DNA of 64,000 nucleotides, taken from Ureibacillus composti (GTDB taxonomy: Bacteria > Bacillota > Bacilli > Bacillales_A > Planococcaceae). The position numbers were made by a program, and so were the translations under genes. The DNA is taken from the NCBI GenBank assembly GCA_030348875.1, contig JAUCEP010000002.1, forward strand, positions 2,125,001 to 2,189,000. The letters are read 5' to 3'. This document shows, in pieces, positions 1-7,597 of this stretch (position 1 is the first letter of the stretch; every line of letters starts with the position of its first letter). The notes beneath the pieces are model-generated. The model made no database searches, was not told the DNA's origin, and saw nothing but the letters and a program-made list of their open reading frames with translations.

Positions 1-1
1 T

Positions 2-871
2 TTTCTCCTATTGTTTATTTTCGTAATTGGGATAGGCGTTTATGCAGTAATGCAATACAGAAGTGGGCTAGAGCTTGCAAGTAAAACAAAACATCCGGAA
101 GAATCATTTGTGGCAGACGAACCAACAACAGAAATTGTATCGAATTATTTAATTGTTGGGGTCGATAGTCGTGGTGAGGAACAATCACGTTCTGATACGA
201 TGATGCTTTTATCATGGAATAGTGAAACGGATGAAATGAAACTTGTATCTTTTATGAGAGATATTTACGCGGATATCCCAGAGTACCAATCGTATAAATT
301 AAACACAGCTTATTATTTAGGCGGAGTTCAATTGTTAAAAGATACAATCAGTACGATGTTTGATGTGCCGATTCATCATTATGTATTAATAGACTTTAAA
401 AGTTTTGAATCATTAATTGATATTATGGCTCCAAGTGGTATTGAAATGGATGTAGAAAAAGATATGTCCGAACATATTGGTGTGTCCTTAACAAAAGGTG
501 TACAAAACTTAAATGGTAAGGAACTATTAGGATATGCACGTTTCCGACACGATGAAAATGGTGATTTTGGGCGAGTAGAACGTCAACAAAAAGTAATCGA
601 TGCATTAAAAAATGAACTAATATCTCCAAGAAATATAAAAAACTTACCAAAGTTAATTGGTGCTGCACAAGGTTATATCACGACAGACCTTTCGACAAGT
701 GATGAAATAAAAACAGTGTTATCTGTTGCGGCAAGTGGGTCTGTAGAAATAGAAAAATTAACGATTCCAGCTAAGGGGACGTATTCTTTTGCAGATTATA
801 GTCATGCTGGTTCTGTCATTGAAATAGACAAACAAACAAATACACAAATTTTACATGAATTTTTGAAATAA
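2..871 (+). CDS. LytR-CpsA-Psr (LCP) family cell-wall polymer ligase, 5' end outside window
   Basis: LCP enzymes attach teichoic acids or other undecaprenyl-linked polymers to peptidoglycan outside the membrane. The reading frame is open to the window edge, so the true start and the cytoplasmic N-terminus are probably missing; only the end of a hydrophobic anchor (FIFVIGIGVYAVM) is visible. Family motifs are present in order: VDSRG...RSDTMM, SFMRD (usually SFPRD), and LNGKELLGYARFRHDENGDFGRVERQQ, which carries the arginines and aspartates that bind the pyrophosphate lipid. A TTG at 11 could be read as a start but lies inside the membrane anchor. The family is clear; which polymer it transfers (TagTUV-like or MsrR-like) is not. 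Confidence 0.9.
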   Translation, partial: FLLLFIFVIGIGVYAVMQYRSGLELASKTKHPEESFVADEPTTEIVSNYLIVGVDSRGEEQSRSDTMMLLSWNSETDEMKLVSFMRDIYADIPEYQSYKLNTAYYLGGVQLLKDTISTMFDVPIHHYVLIDFKSFESLIDIMAPSGIEMDVEKDMSEHIGVSLTKGVQNLNGKELLGYARFRHDENGDFGRVERQQKVIDALKNELISPRNIKNLPKLIGAAQGYITTDLSTSDEIKTVLSVAASGSVEIEKLTIPAKGTYSFADYSHAGSVIEIDKQTNTQILHEFLK

Positions 872-953
872 ATGGAGACTATTATTTTATTAATCAAATT
901 TTACATGATAAAATAAATTATAGTATGATTGGTAGTTAAGTCGAGGTGATTGT

Positions 954-2177
954 TTGGAGAAAGAACGAGGAACAAGTAAGGAAGAGCGTGAACGTTTTGG
1001 TTCATTTTTCTTTTCCACTAAATTTATTCGATTTTTAGGTGGGAAAAATCTATTATTTCTATTAATTTCGCTACTTTTATTAGGCTGCGTTATTTTCATT
1101 TTTGATAAGATAGACTGGATTTTTCATCCACTACAAGTATTGTTTGAAGTAGTAATTCTTCCAGGTGTACTCGCAGTAATTGCCTATTATTTATTGCGTC
1201 CATTACTAAAGATCCTTGTAAGATGGAAAGTTCCTCGGGCATGGGGAATTATCATTCTCTTCATTCTAGTAATCGGTTTACTGACATTGCTAGTATTACT
1301 CGTTTTTCCATTTTTAAGAGATCAATTTACAAAGTTAGTTCAAGAATTCCCAATGTACTTTATGGCCTTAGTTGAAAACATTGTTACTTTCCTTAATAGC
1401 ACTCGATTTAATGAACTATTCGAAAGAGTGAATATCAACTACGATAAAGTATTAAATGATGTAATGAACGATCTTGGTTCAACAGTTAGAGATACTTTTT
1501 CCAACTTAGCATCAGGTGTAGCTACAGGGATTACCGGATTAGTTTCAACTGTGACAGGGATTATATTATCTCTTGTGACCGTACCATTCATTCTATTTTA
1601 TTTATTATACGAGGGTGAAAAGCTCCCAAGATTTATTTTGCGTCTGTTCCCTCCACGTATGCGTAATGAAATAGGGCAAGTCATGAAAGAAATGGATAAA
1701 CAAGTAAGTTCTTACATACAAGGGCAAATTATGGTGTCGATTTGTATTGGGATTATGATGACAATTGGATTTTTAATTATCGATTTAGATTATGCCTTTT
1801 TACTTGGTTTCTTAGCCATGATTACAAGTGTTGTCCCTTATTTAGGACCAGCAATTGCGATTACTCCTGCAGTAGTCATTGCGATTGTTACATCACCGTT
1901 CATGCTAATTAAATTAATTATCGTTTGGACAATTGTTCAACTTGTAGAAGGCAAGTTCATTACCCCAAAAATTATGGGGAGATCCTTATCGATTCATCCG
2001 ATTACCATCATTTTCGCTTTATTAACAGCAGGTTCTTTATTTGGCGTGCCAGGTGTTATTCTTGGAATTCCAGGATACGCATTATTTAAAGTTCTTGTGA
2101 CACATTTATTTAAGTTCATGAAAAGACGCTACAATAAATTCGAACACGAATCAGAAAATAAATACGAAATTGACTAA
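954..2177 (+). CDS. AI-2E family membrane transporter
   Basis: A 407-residue polytopic protein of the AI-2E/PerM family (PF01594). The N-terminal 25 residues are charged and cytoplasmic. About eight hydrophobic segments follow, including residues ~33-51, 66-85 and 95-118, then a soluble-looking central loop (~120-180) and the paired C-terminal helices typical of the family, with the conserved GPAIAITPA and ITPKIMGRSLSIHP region. The start is TTG with GAGGTGAT placed just upstream. It stands alone and ends in a strong terminator. Family members have been linked to autoinducer export, Na+/H+ antiport and other roles, so the substrate cannot be inferred here. Confidence 0.9.
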   Translation: MEKERGTSKEERERFGSFFFSTKFIRFLGGKNLLFLLISLLLLGCVIFIFDKIDWIFHPLQVLFEVVILPGVLAVIAYYLLRPLLKILVRWKVPRAWGIIILFILVIGLLTLLVLLVFPFLRDQFTKLVQEFPMYFMALVENIVTFLNSTRFNELFERVNINYDKVLNDVMNDLGSTVRDTFSNLASGVATGITGLVSTVTGIILSLVTVPFILFYLLYEGEKLPRFILRLFPPRMRNEIGQVMKEMDKQVSSYIQGQIMVSICIGIMMTIGFLIIDLDYAFLLGFLAMITSVVPYLGPAIAITPAVVIAIVTSPFMLIKLIIVWTIVQLVEGKFITPKIMGRSLSIHPITIIFALLTAGSLFGVPGVILGIPGYALFKVLVTHLFKFMKRRYNKFEHESENKYEID

Positions 2178-2217
2178 AAAAAGGTTGTTCACCCACCCGA
2201 GGTGAACAACCTTTTTC
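2178..2217 (+). terminator. Rho-independent terminator of the AI-2E family gene
   Basis: A perfect 13-bp stem (2181-2193 with 2201-2213, AAGGTTGTTCACC) with a 7-nt loop runs into a T-run directly after the stop codon. It is also flanked by A residues on the left, so it could work in both directions. Confidence 0.92.
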
Positions 2218-2250
2218 TTATATATAAAGTTTAAATTTTAGAAGGTAGAA

Positions 2251-2429
2251 CAGTCTCTAGCTACGCGGGCTAGCTGCTCGGGACACTTCGACTCCTCCTA
2301 CGATGGCAAAAAGCGCCTTCTTCTCGGAATCTCCAGTGCCTGGGGCTCACACGAAGTGAGTCATGGCTGCAATGCGACAGGACGTCGCGTTTTTGCAGTC
2401 GCAGCTGGCGAGCCCACTCCGCTTTTCTA
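2251..2429. repeat. GC-rich extragenic element with several hairpins
   Basis: About 180 nt that are much richer in G+C than the flanks and contain no credible ORF. Visible hairpins are CTAGC/GCTAG (2257-2261 with 2269-2273), CTCAC/GTGAG (2346-2350 with 2356-2360), and a compound stem CTGCAA-GCGAC/GTCGC-TTGCAG spanning 2367-2398. It fills the gap between two convergent genes, and its right end reaches the stop codon of the aminotransferase. In layout it resembles dispersed intergenic repeat elements of Bacillales that begin near CTAG and end near CGCTTTTCT. No second copy was seen in this window, so calling it a repeat is an inference. Confidence 0.55.
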
Positions 2430-3590
2430 TATAGATAATGTTTTTAAACGTTCTACTGCTTCTTTTAATAATTCAACATCTTGTACTAAGGCTAATCGCA
2501 TAAAACCTTCACCTTGAGAACCGAATGTTGTTCCTGGCACCATTACAACACCTGTTTGCTCTATTGCTTTATAGGCAAATGAGACACTGTTGAGATCATA
2601 TGGATATTTTGCCCAGACAAACATACCACCATTTGAAGGTGCTACAGTCCATCCAAGGTGTTTTAATCCGTTCATTAACACGTGATGTCTTTCAGCGAAT
2701 GTAGATCGTAAATTAGCCGTAATCTCTTCTGCATGGTCTAAAGCTAGAGCTGCAGTCGATTGAATTGGATCAAAAATTCCGAAGTCTAAGTTAGATTTTA
2801 ATCGACTCATGATTTTAATGGCTTCGGCATTCCCTATAATATACGCTACTCGAGCTCCTGCTAAGCTAAAGCTTTTTGAAAGGGAATTGATTTCGATTCC
2901 TACTTCCATTGCACCTGGGGTAGCTAAGAAGCTAATAGGACGATCTCCTGTAAAATAAAATTCTGAATACGCTGCATCATGTAAAACAAGAACGTTATAT
3001 TTTTTCGCAAACTCCACAACTTCTTTAAAATATTCGATTGAAGGAGACATAGGTACTGGATTACCCGGCATATTTAAAATGAGTAGTTTTGCTTTTTGTG
3101 CAATGTCTTCAGGAATGGCTTTTAAGTTTGGTACGAAGCCTCTGTTTTCATCAAGAGGTATGTAATAAGGTTTTGCACCAGCTAGACTAATGCCTGCTGC
3201 ATAGGCAACATATCCTGGGTTTGTCGTTAACACGTAATCGTCAGGATCACAGAAAGCGATAGGTAAGTGAACTAGTCCTTCTTGTGAGCCAATTGTTTGG
3301 ATTACTTGTGTAGAAGGGTCTACTTCAACTTGGTTTACTCGCTTGTAGTATCTAGCGACCGCTGATTTAAATTCGTTAGAAGCTGCAAGTGTGTAACCGT
3401 ATGCTGAGGGTTTCTTACTTAATTCGGAAAGATGATTACGTAACATTTCATGTGGTGGAATATCTGGACTTCCAAGACTTAGGTCGATTAGCTTCATGCC
3501 TTTTGCTTGCTGCTCTTTTGCAAAAACCTTTAAGTCTCCAAATATGGAAGATTCAAATAATGACATTTTCTCAGAAGGTACAATTTTCAA
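2427..3590 (-). CDS. PLP-dependent class I/II aminotransferase
   Basis: A fold-type I aminotransferase of about 387 residues, in the group of LL-diaminopimelate/aromatic aminotransferases. It shows the LSLGSPDIPP substrate-binding start, an NMPGNPVP version of the usual NYPxNPTG motif, HDAAYSEF (pyridine-nitrogen Asp and a Tyr) and SLSKSFSLAGAR with the Schiff-base lysine. The C-terminal phosphate/carboxylate Arg lies in GFMRLALV. A longer frame starts at a TTG at 3608, but the AGGAGTG ribosome site lies inside that extension and points to the TTG at 3590 (MKIVPSEK). It is monocistronic. The amino-acid substrate cannot be told from sequence; N-acetyl-diaminopimelate or aromatic acids are possible. 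Confidence 0.88.
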   Translation of the reverse strand: MKIVPSEKMSLFESSIFGDLKVFAKEQQAKGMKLIDLSLGSPDIPPHEMLRNHLSELSKKPSAYGYTLAASNEFKSAVARYYKRVNQVEVDPSTQVIQTIGSQEGLVHLPIAFCDPDDYVLTTNPGYVAYAAGISLAGAKPYYIPLDENRGFVPNLKAIPEDIAQKAKLLILNMPGNPVPMSPSIEYFKEVVEFAKKYNVLVLHDAAYSEFYFTGDRPISFLATPGAMEVGIEINSLSKSFSLAGARVAYIIGNAEAIKIMSRLKSNLDFGIFDPIQSTAALALDHAEEITANLRSTFAERHHVLMNGLKHLGWTVAPSNGGMFVWAKYPYDLNSVSFAYKAIEQTGVVMVPGTTFGSQGEGFMRLALVQDVELLKEAVERLKTLSI

Positions 3591-3796
3591 CGGGAACACT
3601 CCTATCAACTGTTCAAGTTTAATACTGAATTAAATATAAGACACATTTTATCATAGTTAGATGCAAGTAGGAGAAAAAAGAAAAAAAAGGGGATATACCA
3701 ATGCTAAAACATAATAAATGAGTATTTTGATAGATAGTAGAGTCATTGATCGTTTTCGATTAAAATAGACTTAAAGATAAATTAGGGGTTGAGGCA

Positions 3797-4600
3797 ATGA
3801 TTGTACATTCTTTAAGTGGTCCAAGTGGAACGGGCAAAAGTACGAGTGCTTTACAATTCGCATTTGAACATCAAATAGAGGCCATCATTGATGATGGACT
3901 GTTAATTATTGGTGGGGAAAAGAAAGCAGGAGTTTCGGCAAAGTTTGAGAAAAATACGATAACGGCAGTTCGTCGAGCTATTTTTCAAGATGATCTTCAT
4001 AAAGAGGAAGTCAGAAAAGCTCTTAATAATTTTAATGTAGCTTCTATCTTAATTATTGGTACGTCTGATAAAATGACAAATAAAATTGCAGATCGACTCG
4101 AAATCGGTCCTATTACTCATTTCCATTATGTTGAGGATATTCGGTCTAGAAAGGAAATATTAATCGCTCAATTTGTGCGCGGAACACAAGGTAAACATGT
4201 GATGCCTATTCCGTATAAGCAAGTTGAACAAAATTTCTTTAAGAGATTTATTCAAAGGGGATTTGTAATCTTTTCTAAAAATAGAGTGAAACTGGGGGAG
4301 ACGACACTTGTACGGCCTGACTTCCATCATCAAACCTTCACGATTTCAAAGAGAGTGTATTCGGATTTAATTAAGCATGTTGTGGAGACGAACCCACGTG
4401 TGGGGAAGGTAGATAGCATTCATTATGGGATGGAAAATAATTTTCCGATTGTCCAAATAGGCATATATTTAAAACTGCCTGTCACTTATGAAGTTGTAGT
4501 GGAATTGCGCGGGATGCAACAACAAATAACAAATGAATTTTTAACGCACTTCGAATTCGAACCTGGTGAAGTAAAAATTGAGGTTAAAGGAATTATTTGA
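3797..4600 (+). CDS. P-loop nucleotide-binding protein with Asp23-like C-terminal domain
   Basis: A 267-residue protein. The N-terminal third is a P-loop domain with a Walker A GPSGTGKST at residues 8-16; no classical Walker B is obvious (possibly IIDDGLLII). A basic middle segment (~120-170, FVRGTQGKHVMP...FFKRFIQRGF) follows. The last ~100 residues (from about TLVRPDFHHQTFTISKRV) have the alternating pattern of the Asp23/Gls24 envelope-stress domain, ending GEVKIEVKGI. The start is ATG with GGGGTTGAGG upstream. The gene stands alone. Function is unknown; pairing a P-loop with an Asp23-like domain suggests a regulatory or envelope-associated NTPase, but that is inference. Confidence 0.7.
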   Translation: MIVHSLSGPSGTGKSTSALQFAFEHQIEAIIDDGLLIIGGEKKAGVSAKFEKNTITAVRRAIFQDDLHKEEVRKALNNFNVASILIIGTSDKMTNKIADRLEIGPITHFHYVEDIRSRKEILIAQFVRGTQGKHVMPIPYKQVEQNFFKRFIQRGFVIFSKNRVKLGETTLVRPDFHHQTFTISKRVYSDLIKHVVETNPRVGKVDSIHYGMENNFPIVQIGIYLKLPVTYEVVVELRGMQQQITNEFLTHFEFEPGEVKIEVKGII

Positions 4601-4659
4601 ATCGAAAAAACATAACGACTTTAAGTATCCATTAGGGGTAGTAATAATAAAAAAACATT

Positions 4660-4706
4660 TAATAGACAAGCAGATTATTAGATGAATTTGCTTGTTATTT
4701 TTTTTA
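4660..4706 (+). terminator. Rho-independent terminator
   Basis: A stem GACAAGCA (4665-4672) with TGCTTGTT (4689-4696) is followed by a run of eight or more T. It lies ~60 nt after the P-loop protein gene and probably ends it. Confidence 0.7.
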
Positions 4707-4869
4707 ACTAGATTATGGCTATTAGTCGCAAGAGGTAACAAAGATCTAGTTTGCCAATTTCATTCCAATTTGAGGAGATTAGGATATAAATAGTTATCTA
4801 TGTTATATAAAACAAATTTGTATTGTACATTAGAGAAAAGAGATTTTATATGAAAGCAGGTGGAATTAA

Positions 4870-5418
4870 ATTTTTGAAGTAAACGAGACCAGAAAAGAAC
4901 TTTCAAAAAGAGGTAAGAACGGAATAGGCTTTTTATTATCAGCCTTCGTCATTTGGTCAATCATTACGATCATCTTTTTACAAAGAATCGATATCTCTCA
5001 TAAAAACATTTATATGCTATATGTAACAGGTTTAATGTTTCCATTGTCAGTTGGAATTTCAAATTTAGTTAAGGCAGATTGGAAGTTGAAAAATAATCCT
5101 TTAGGTAATCTTGGATTATTTTTAAATCTTGCACAGATTATCTATTTTCCTATACTTTTTTGGGGAATGATTAAAAGTCCTAATGATGCAATCGTATTTT
5201 TTGCCATTATAACAGGAGCTCATTTTTTTCCTTATGGATGGTTTTATAATGTGAAAGCGTATTATGTAATGGCACCAATAATCTCTGTTGTAATCATGTT
5301 TTTGGGACTATTTTTAAATGGAAATCACTTATGGCTGATCCCTTTAACGATGGCATTTTTCATAATTATATTAATTTTATGGAACTATTTAGATTATAAA
5401 AACAAATCTTCAAAATAA
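4870..5418 (+). CDS. Integral membrane protein (DUF7010-like), start codon uncertain
   Basis: The frame encodes a membrane protein with about six hydrophobic segments. The first ATG in frame is at 5014, but the same frame upstream clearly encodes its natural N-terminus (FEVNETRKELSKRGKNGIG followed by a membrane helix). The frame is closed by TAA at 4867-4869 and has no ATG, GTG or TTG before 5014. A good ribosome site AGGTGG (4858-4863) sits 6 nt before an ATT at 4870, so either AUU initiates translation or one T has been lost from the T5 run at 4871-4875, which would otherwise join an ATG at 4850 in frame. From 4870 the product is 182 residues, the length I expect for this family. Function is unknown. 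Confidence 0.65.
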   Translation: MFEVNETRKELSKRGKNGIGFLLSAFVIWSIITIIFLQRIDISHKNIYMLYVTGLMFPLSVGISNLVKADWKLKNNPLGNLGLFLNLAQIIYFPILFWGMIKSPNDAIVFFAIITGAHFFPYGWFYNVKAYYVMAPIISVVIMFLGLFLNGNHLWLIPLTMAFFIIILILWNYLDYKNKSSK

Positions 5419-5456
5419 TAAAATTTAAGGTTTAGTTAATGAATTAATTAAATAAT

Positions 5457-5490
5457 AAAAACACAGAGGAAGAACCTCTGTGTTTTTTAT
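5457..5490. terminator. Bidirectional terminator between convergent genes
   Basis: A perfect 10-bp stem AACACAGAGG/CCTCTGTGTT (5460-5469 with 5475-5484) with a 5-nt loop, A-run on the left and T-run on the right. It serves the membrane protein gene on the left and the enoyl-CoA hydratase gene on the right. Confidence 0.9.
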
Positions 5491-5536
5491 TGATGGCGAT
5501 ACTCAAATAAGTAATCGAATTCCATAAATCATAAGC

Positions 5537-6331
5537 TTATTTTTGACGATTAAATTGTGGAGGTCTTTTTTCAACAAATGCTCGAACACCTTCTGGAAAG
5601 TCTTGTGGATCTACAAATGGAGTGGACCCTTGCCAAAGTGAAGGAGTTGAGTCCACACATTCTTTTACTGAACGCTTTACAGCTAAAAGTGAAGCAGGTG
5701 ACATCCCTGCAACTAATTTCCCCATGCGGATTGAGAATCGAGTTAAATCTTTCTCTGCAACCAGATAGTTCAACATGCCAGCTTTAAATGCTTCTTCAGC
5801 TTTATACATGCGACCGGTAAACACAAAGTCTTTTGTAGCTGAAGGACCTACTAAATCAACTAATCTTTTGGCAAACTTATTATTAATAGTAATTCCTAAC
5901 TTACCAACAGGAATGCCCATTTTAGCTTTATCAGAACCGATTCGAATATCACATGCCAACGCTAGTTCAAGACCTGCTCCCATTGCTGGCCCATTAATAA
6001 TGCCAATGACTGGGAGAGGTAAATTCTCAATAGTAGAAATGGTTCTTTCCATATGTACAAAAGCTTCTTCAGCTTTTTCTAAAGAAATAGAATTAAACTC
6101 CTTAATGTCTGAACCTGCCGTGAAATTTTCACCTGATCCACGAAGTAGAAGTACTTTATTTTTTGGATTTTCTAATGTTTTTAATGCGATTTTTGCAAGT
6201 TGATCCCACATGTTTGCTGTTAAAGCATTTTTAGCTTGAGGTCGATCAATCGTAATAATCGCTAAGCCAGCAGTTTCTTGATAAATAATCTTTGCTTCTT
6301 CTTCATCTAATCTCATCGTACGAACTTGCAT
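5537..6331 (-). CDS. Enoyl-CoA hydratase/isomerase (crotonase) family protein
   Basis: A 264-residue crotonase-fold protein, normal length for the family. The oxyanion-hole segments are visible (ENFTAGSDIKEF at ~69-79 and NGPAMGAGLELALACDIRI at ~113-131). Glu122 matches the first catalytic glutamate of enoyl-CoA hydratases, but the second (usually in GxPE) is replaced by Val142 in GIPVGKLG. A standard hydratase reaction is therefore doubtful; an isomerase, hydrolase or decarboxylase-type reaction on an acyl-CoA is possible. The start is ATG with AAGGGG about 8 nt upstream. It is a single gene with no fatty-acid genes next to it. Confidence 0.82.
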   Translation of the reverse strand: MQVRTMRLDEEEAKIIYQETAGLAIITIDRPQAKNALTANMWDQLAKIALKTLENPKNKVLLLRGSGENFTAGSDIKEFNSISLEKAEEAFVHMERTISTIENLPLPVIGIINGPAMGAGLELALACDIRIGSDKAKMGIPVGKLGITINNKFAKRLVDLVGPSATKDFVFTGRMYKAEEAFKAGMLNYLVAEKDLTRFSIRMGKLVAGMSPASLLAVKRSVKECVDSTPSLWQGSTPFVDPQDFPEGVRAFVEKRPPQFNRQK

Positions 6332-6643
6332 GTATACAACCCCTTTAGGACTATTTAGTACAGTACATTATAGTATATGGACGTAACAGCTGAAACTATT
6401 TTTAGAATATTCAAGGAAAACTGAATATAAATGGAGAACTTTCGGTTTGAAATTATGATTTGTTCATTCAGTAAATAGTCAAGGATTGGAGAATGCGTAT
6501 GCTTGGGAAATAGGACGCAAAGGAAGTAGAAAATCGTTAATACTATTTTAGAGGATTATAAATGGTAATGCGCGGTTAGAAGTAAGATGTTCCCCAGCTT
6601 TATACTGGGGAAATGATCTAATTGGTTTTTTAAATGGGGAAAT
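6332..6643. other. Intergenic region, no gene seen
   Basis: About 310 nt between two leftward genes. It should hold the promoter of the enoyl-CoA hydratase-like gene. One clear hairpin TTCCCCAG/CTGGGGAA (about 6590-6612) lies just downstream of the DUF3231 gene; it may help end that transcript but has no T-run on the leftward strand. No ORF with a ribosome site was found. Confidence 0.5.
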
Positions 6644-7156
6644 TTAATCTTTTTCAGGATAGTCAACATGTAATGGTGGTGGTACAAGCCATCCTTTAGC
6701 CTTATTCAAACGTAAAAGTTTTGCACCAAGTTGAGCTTTCGCTATATGGAATTGGCCGTACATTGCTGCGATATCTTCTCGAGTTGAAGAGCCCATTGCT
6801 GTACTACATGCAACTAATCCGGCAGAGGTATCTGCAGTTAGCATAGCACTAATTTCGTTGTCATTAAACTTAGCACCTGGAGGAATATCTTCAAGTCTTG
6901 CTACTGGGCGTTCAGGAGGTGCGGGTGGTAGACCAACGCCATTAGTTTTTAGTATTTTTTCAAATTGTTTTACCTCTTCACGACAAAGATCGATGGCTTC
7001 TTCAAGAAGTTTTTTTAAATCTTCATCTCCAGTGTGATTATAAAGAGTTTGATATCCTGCAATCATACCGTAATCTACAAGTAAACTTGACCAAACACCA
7101 AATACTTCACCGTAATGTAAAGGTTCATCTTTTGGATTTCCACCTAAAATTCCCAT
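6644..7156 (-). CDS. DUF3231 family protein
   Basis: A 170-residue mostly helical protein matching the DUF3231 family common in spore-forming Bacillales. Recognisable blocks are MGILGGNPKDEPLHYGEVF at the N-terminus, NGVGLPPAPPERP in the middle, and RLNKAKGWLVPPPLH at the C-terminus. A longer frame starts at a TTG at 7174, but AAGGAAGTG lies within it, 4 nt before the ATG at 7156, so that ATG is the start. The family has a ferritin-like four-helix look with histidine and glutamate residues (LHYGE, GQFHIAKAQ). Its function is not established; some members are reported among spore-coat-associated proteins. Confidence 0.85.
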   Translation of the reverse strand: MGILGGNPKDEPLHYGEVFGVWSSLLVDYGMIAGYQTLYNHTGDEDLKKLLEEAIDLCREEVKQFEKILKTNGVGLPPAPPERPVARLEDIPPGAKFNDNEISAMLTADTSAGLVACSTAMGSSTREDIAAMYGQFHIAKAQLGAKLLRLNKAKGWLVPPPLHVDYPEKD

Positions 7157-7174
7157 ACTACACTTCCTTTTCAA

Positions 7175-7489
7175 GTTAATCGCATTTTTCTTGCAATGAT
7201 AGTATGGATGAAAAAAGCAAATAAATTCATTTTAAATTGTTCGTTTTTAACTTAACGAAAAGGGATTTAAGTTATCTAATTTTAACTGTTTGTAAACCCG
7301 TTCATCCTTCCGAAACAATATTTACTTCAATACGTTCTTCTAATTCAACATTGCATCCTCTTCAAAATTCACCAATTTCTAAATTTTTTAACAGTAGCGC
7401 GGCTAAAAAAAGTCGTAAGATCCTCATTTACACATTCTTTCTATAAATACTACAGAATTGTAAAATCTTTTGTTTGATAAGTTAGAATA
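7175..7489. other. Intergenic region, no convincing gene
   Basis: About 315 nt between diverging genes. A 69-codon frame (7237-7446, +) has no ribosome site and low-complexity content, so it is not called. The region should contain the leftward promoter of the DUF3231 gene. Confidence 0.5.
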
Positions 7490-7518
7490 TTGCATATTAT
7501 CCGACACTTTTATATAAT
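7490..7518 (+). promoter_or_regulatory. Promoter of the recombinase-like gene, with a spacer shared with 44821-44849
   Basis: TTGCAT (7490-7495), 17 nt, TATAAT (7513-7518) is a good sigma-A type promoter. The 14-nt start of the spacer, ATTATCCGACACTT, is identical at 44827-44840 inside a similar but weaker arrangement. The similarity continues through the leader to GCATTATCTAATAAG just before the ribosome site (AAGGAAGTG) of the gene at 7598. Confidence 0.65.
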
Positions 7519-7597
7519 GGAAAATAAGGGTTCCCGCCCCAAATAAATACAATACCAAAATTTCATGACGCATTATCTAATAAGGAAGTGAACAAAT

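Noticed and set aside
5775-6203. 142-codon + frame opposite the crotonase gene
   Set aside because: Lies fully antisense to a well-conserved gene and has no domain.
6500-6560. GGACGCAAAG at 6513-6522 resembles part of a class I c-di-GMP riboswitch
   Set aside because: The 5' half with AGGGCAAAC and the tetraloop hairpin are missing, and no rightward gene follows for 1 kb.
7237-7446. 69-codon + frame
   Set aside because: No ribosome site, Ser/Thr-rich low-complexity content, and no recognisable domain.
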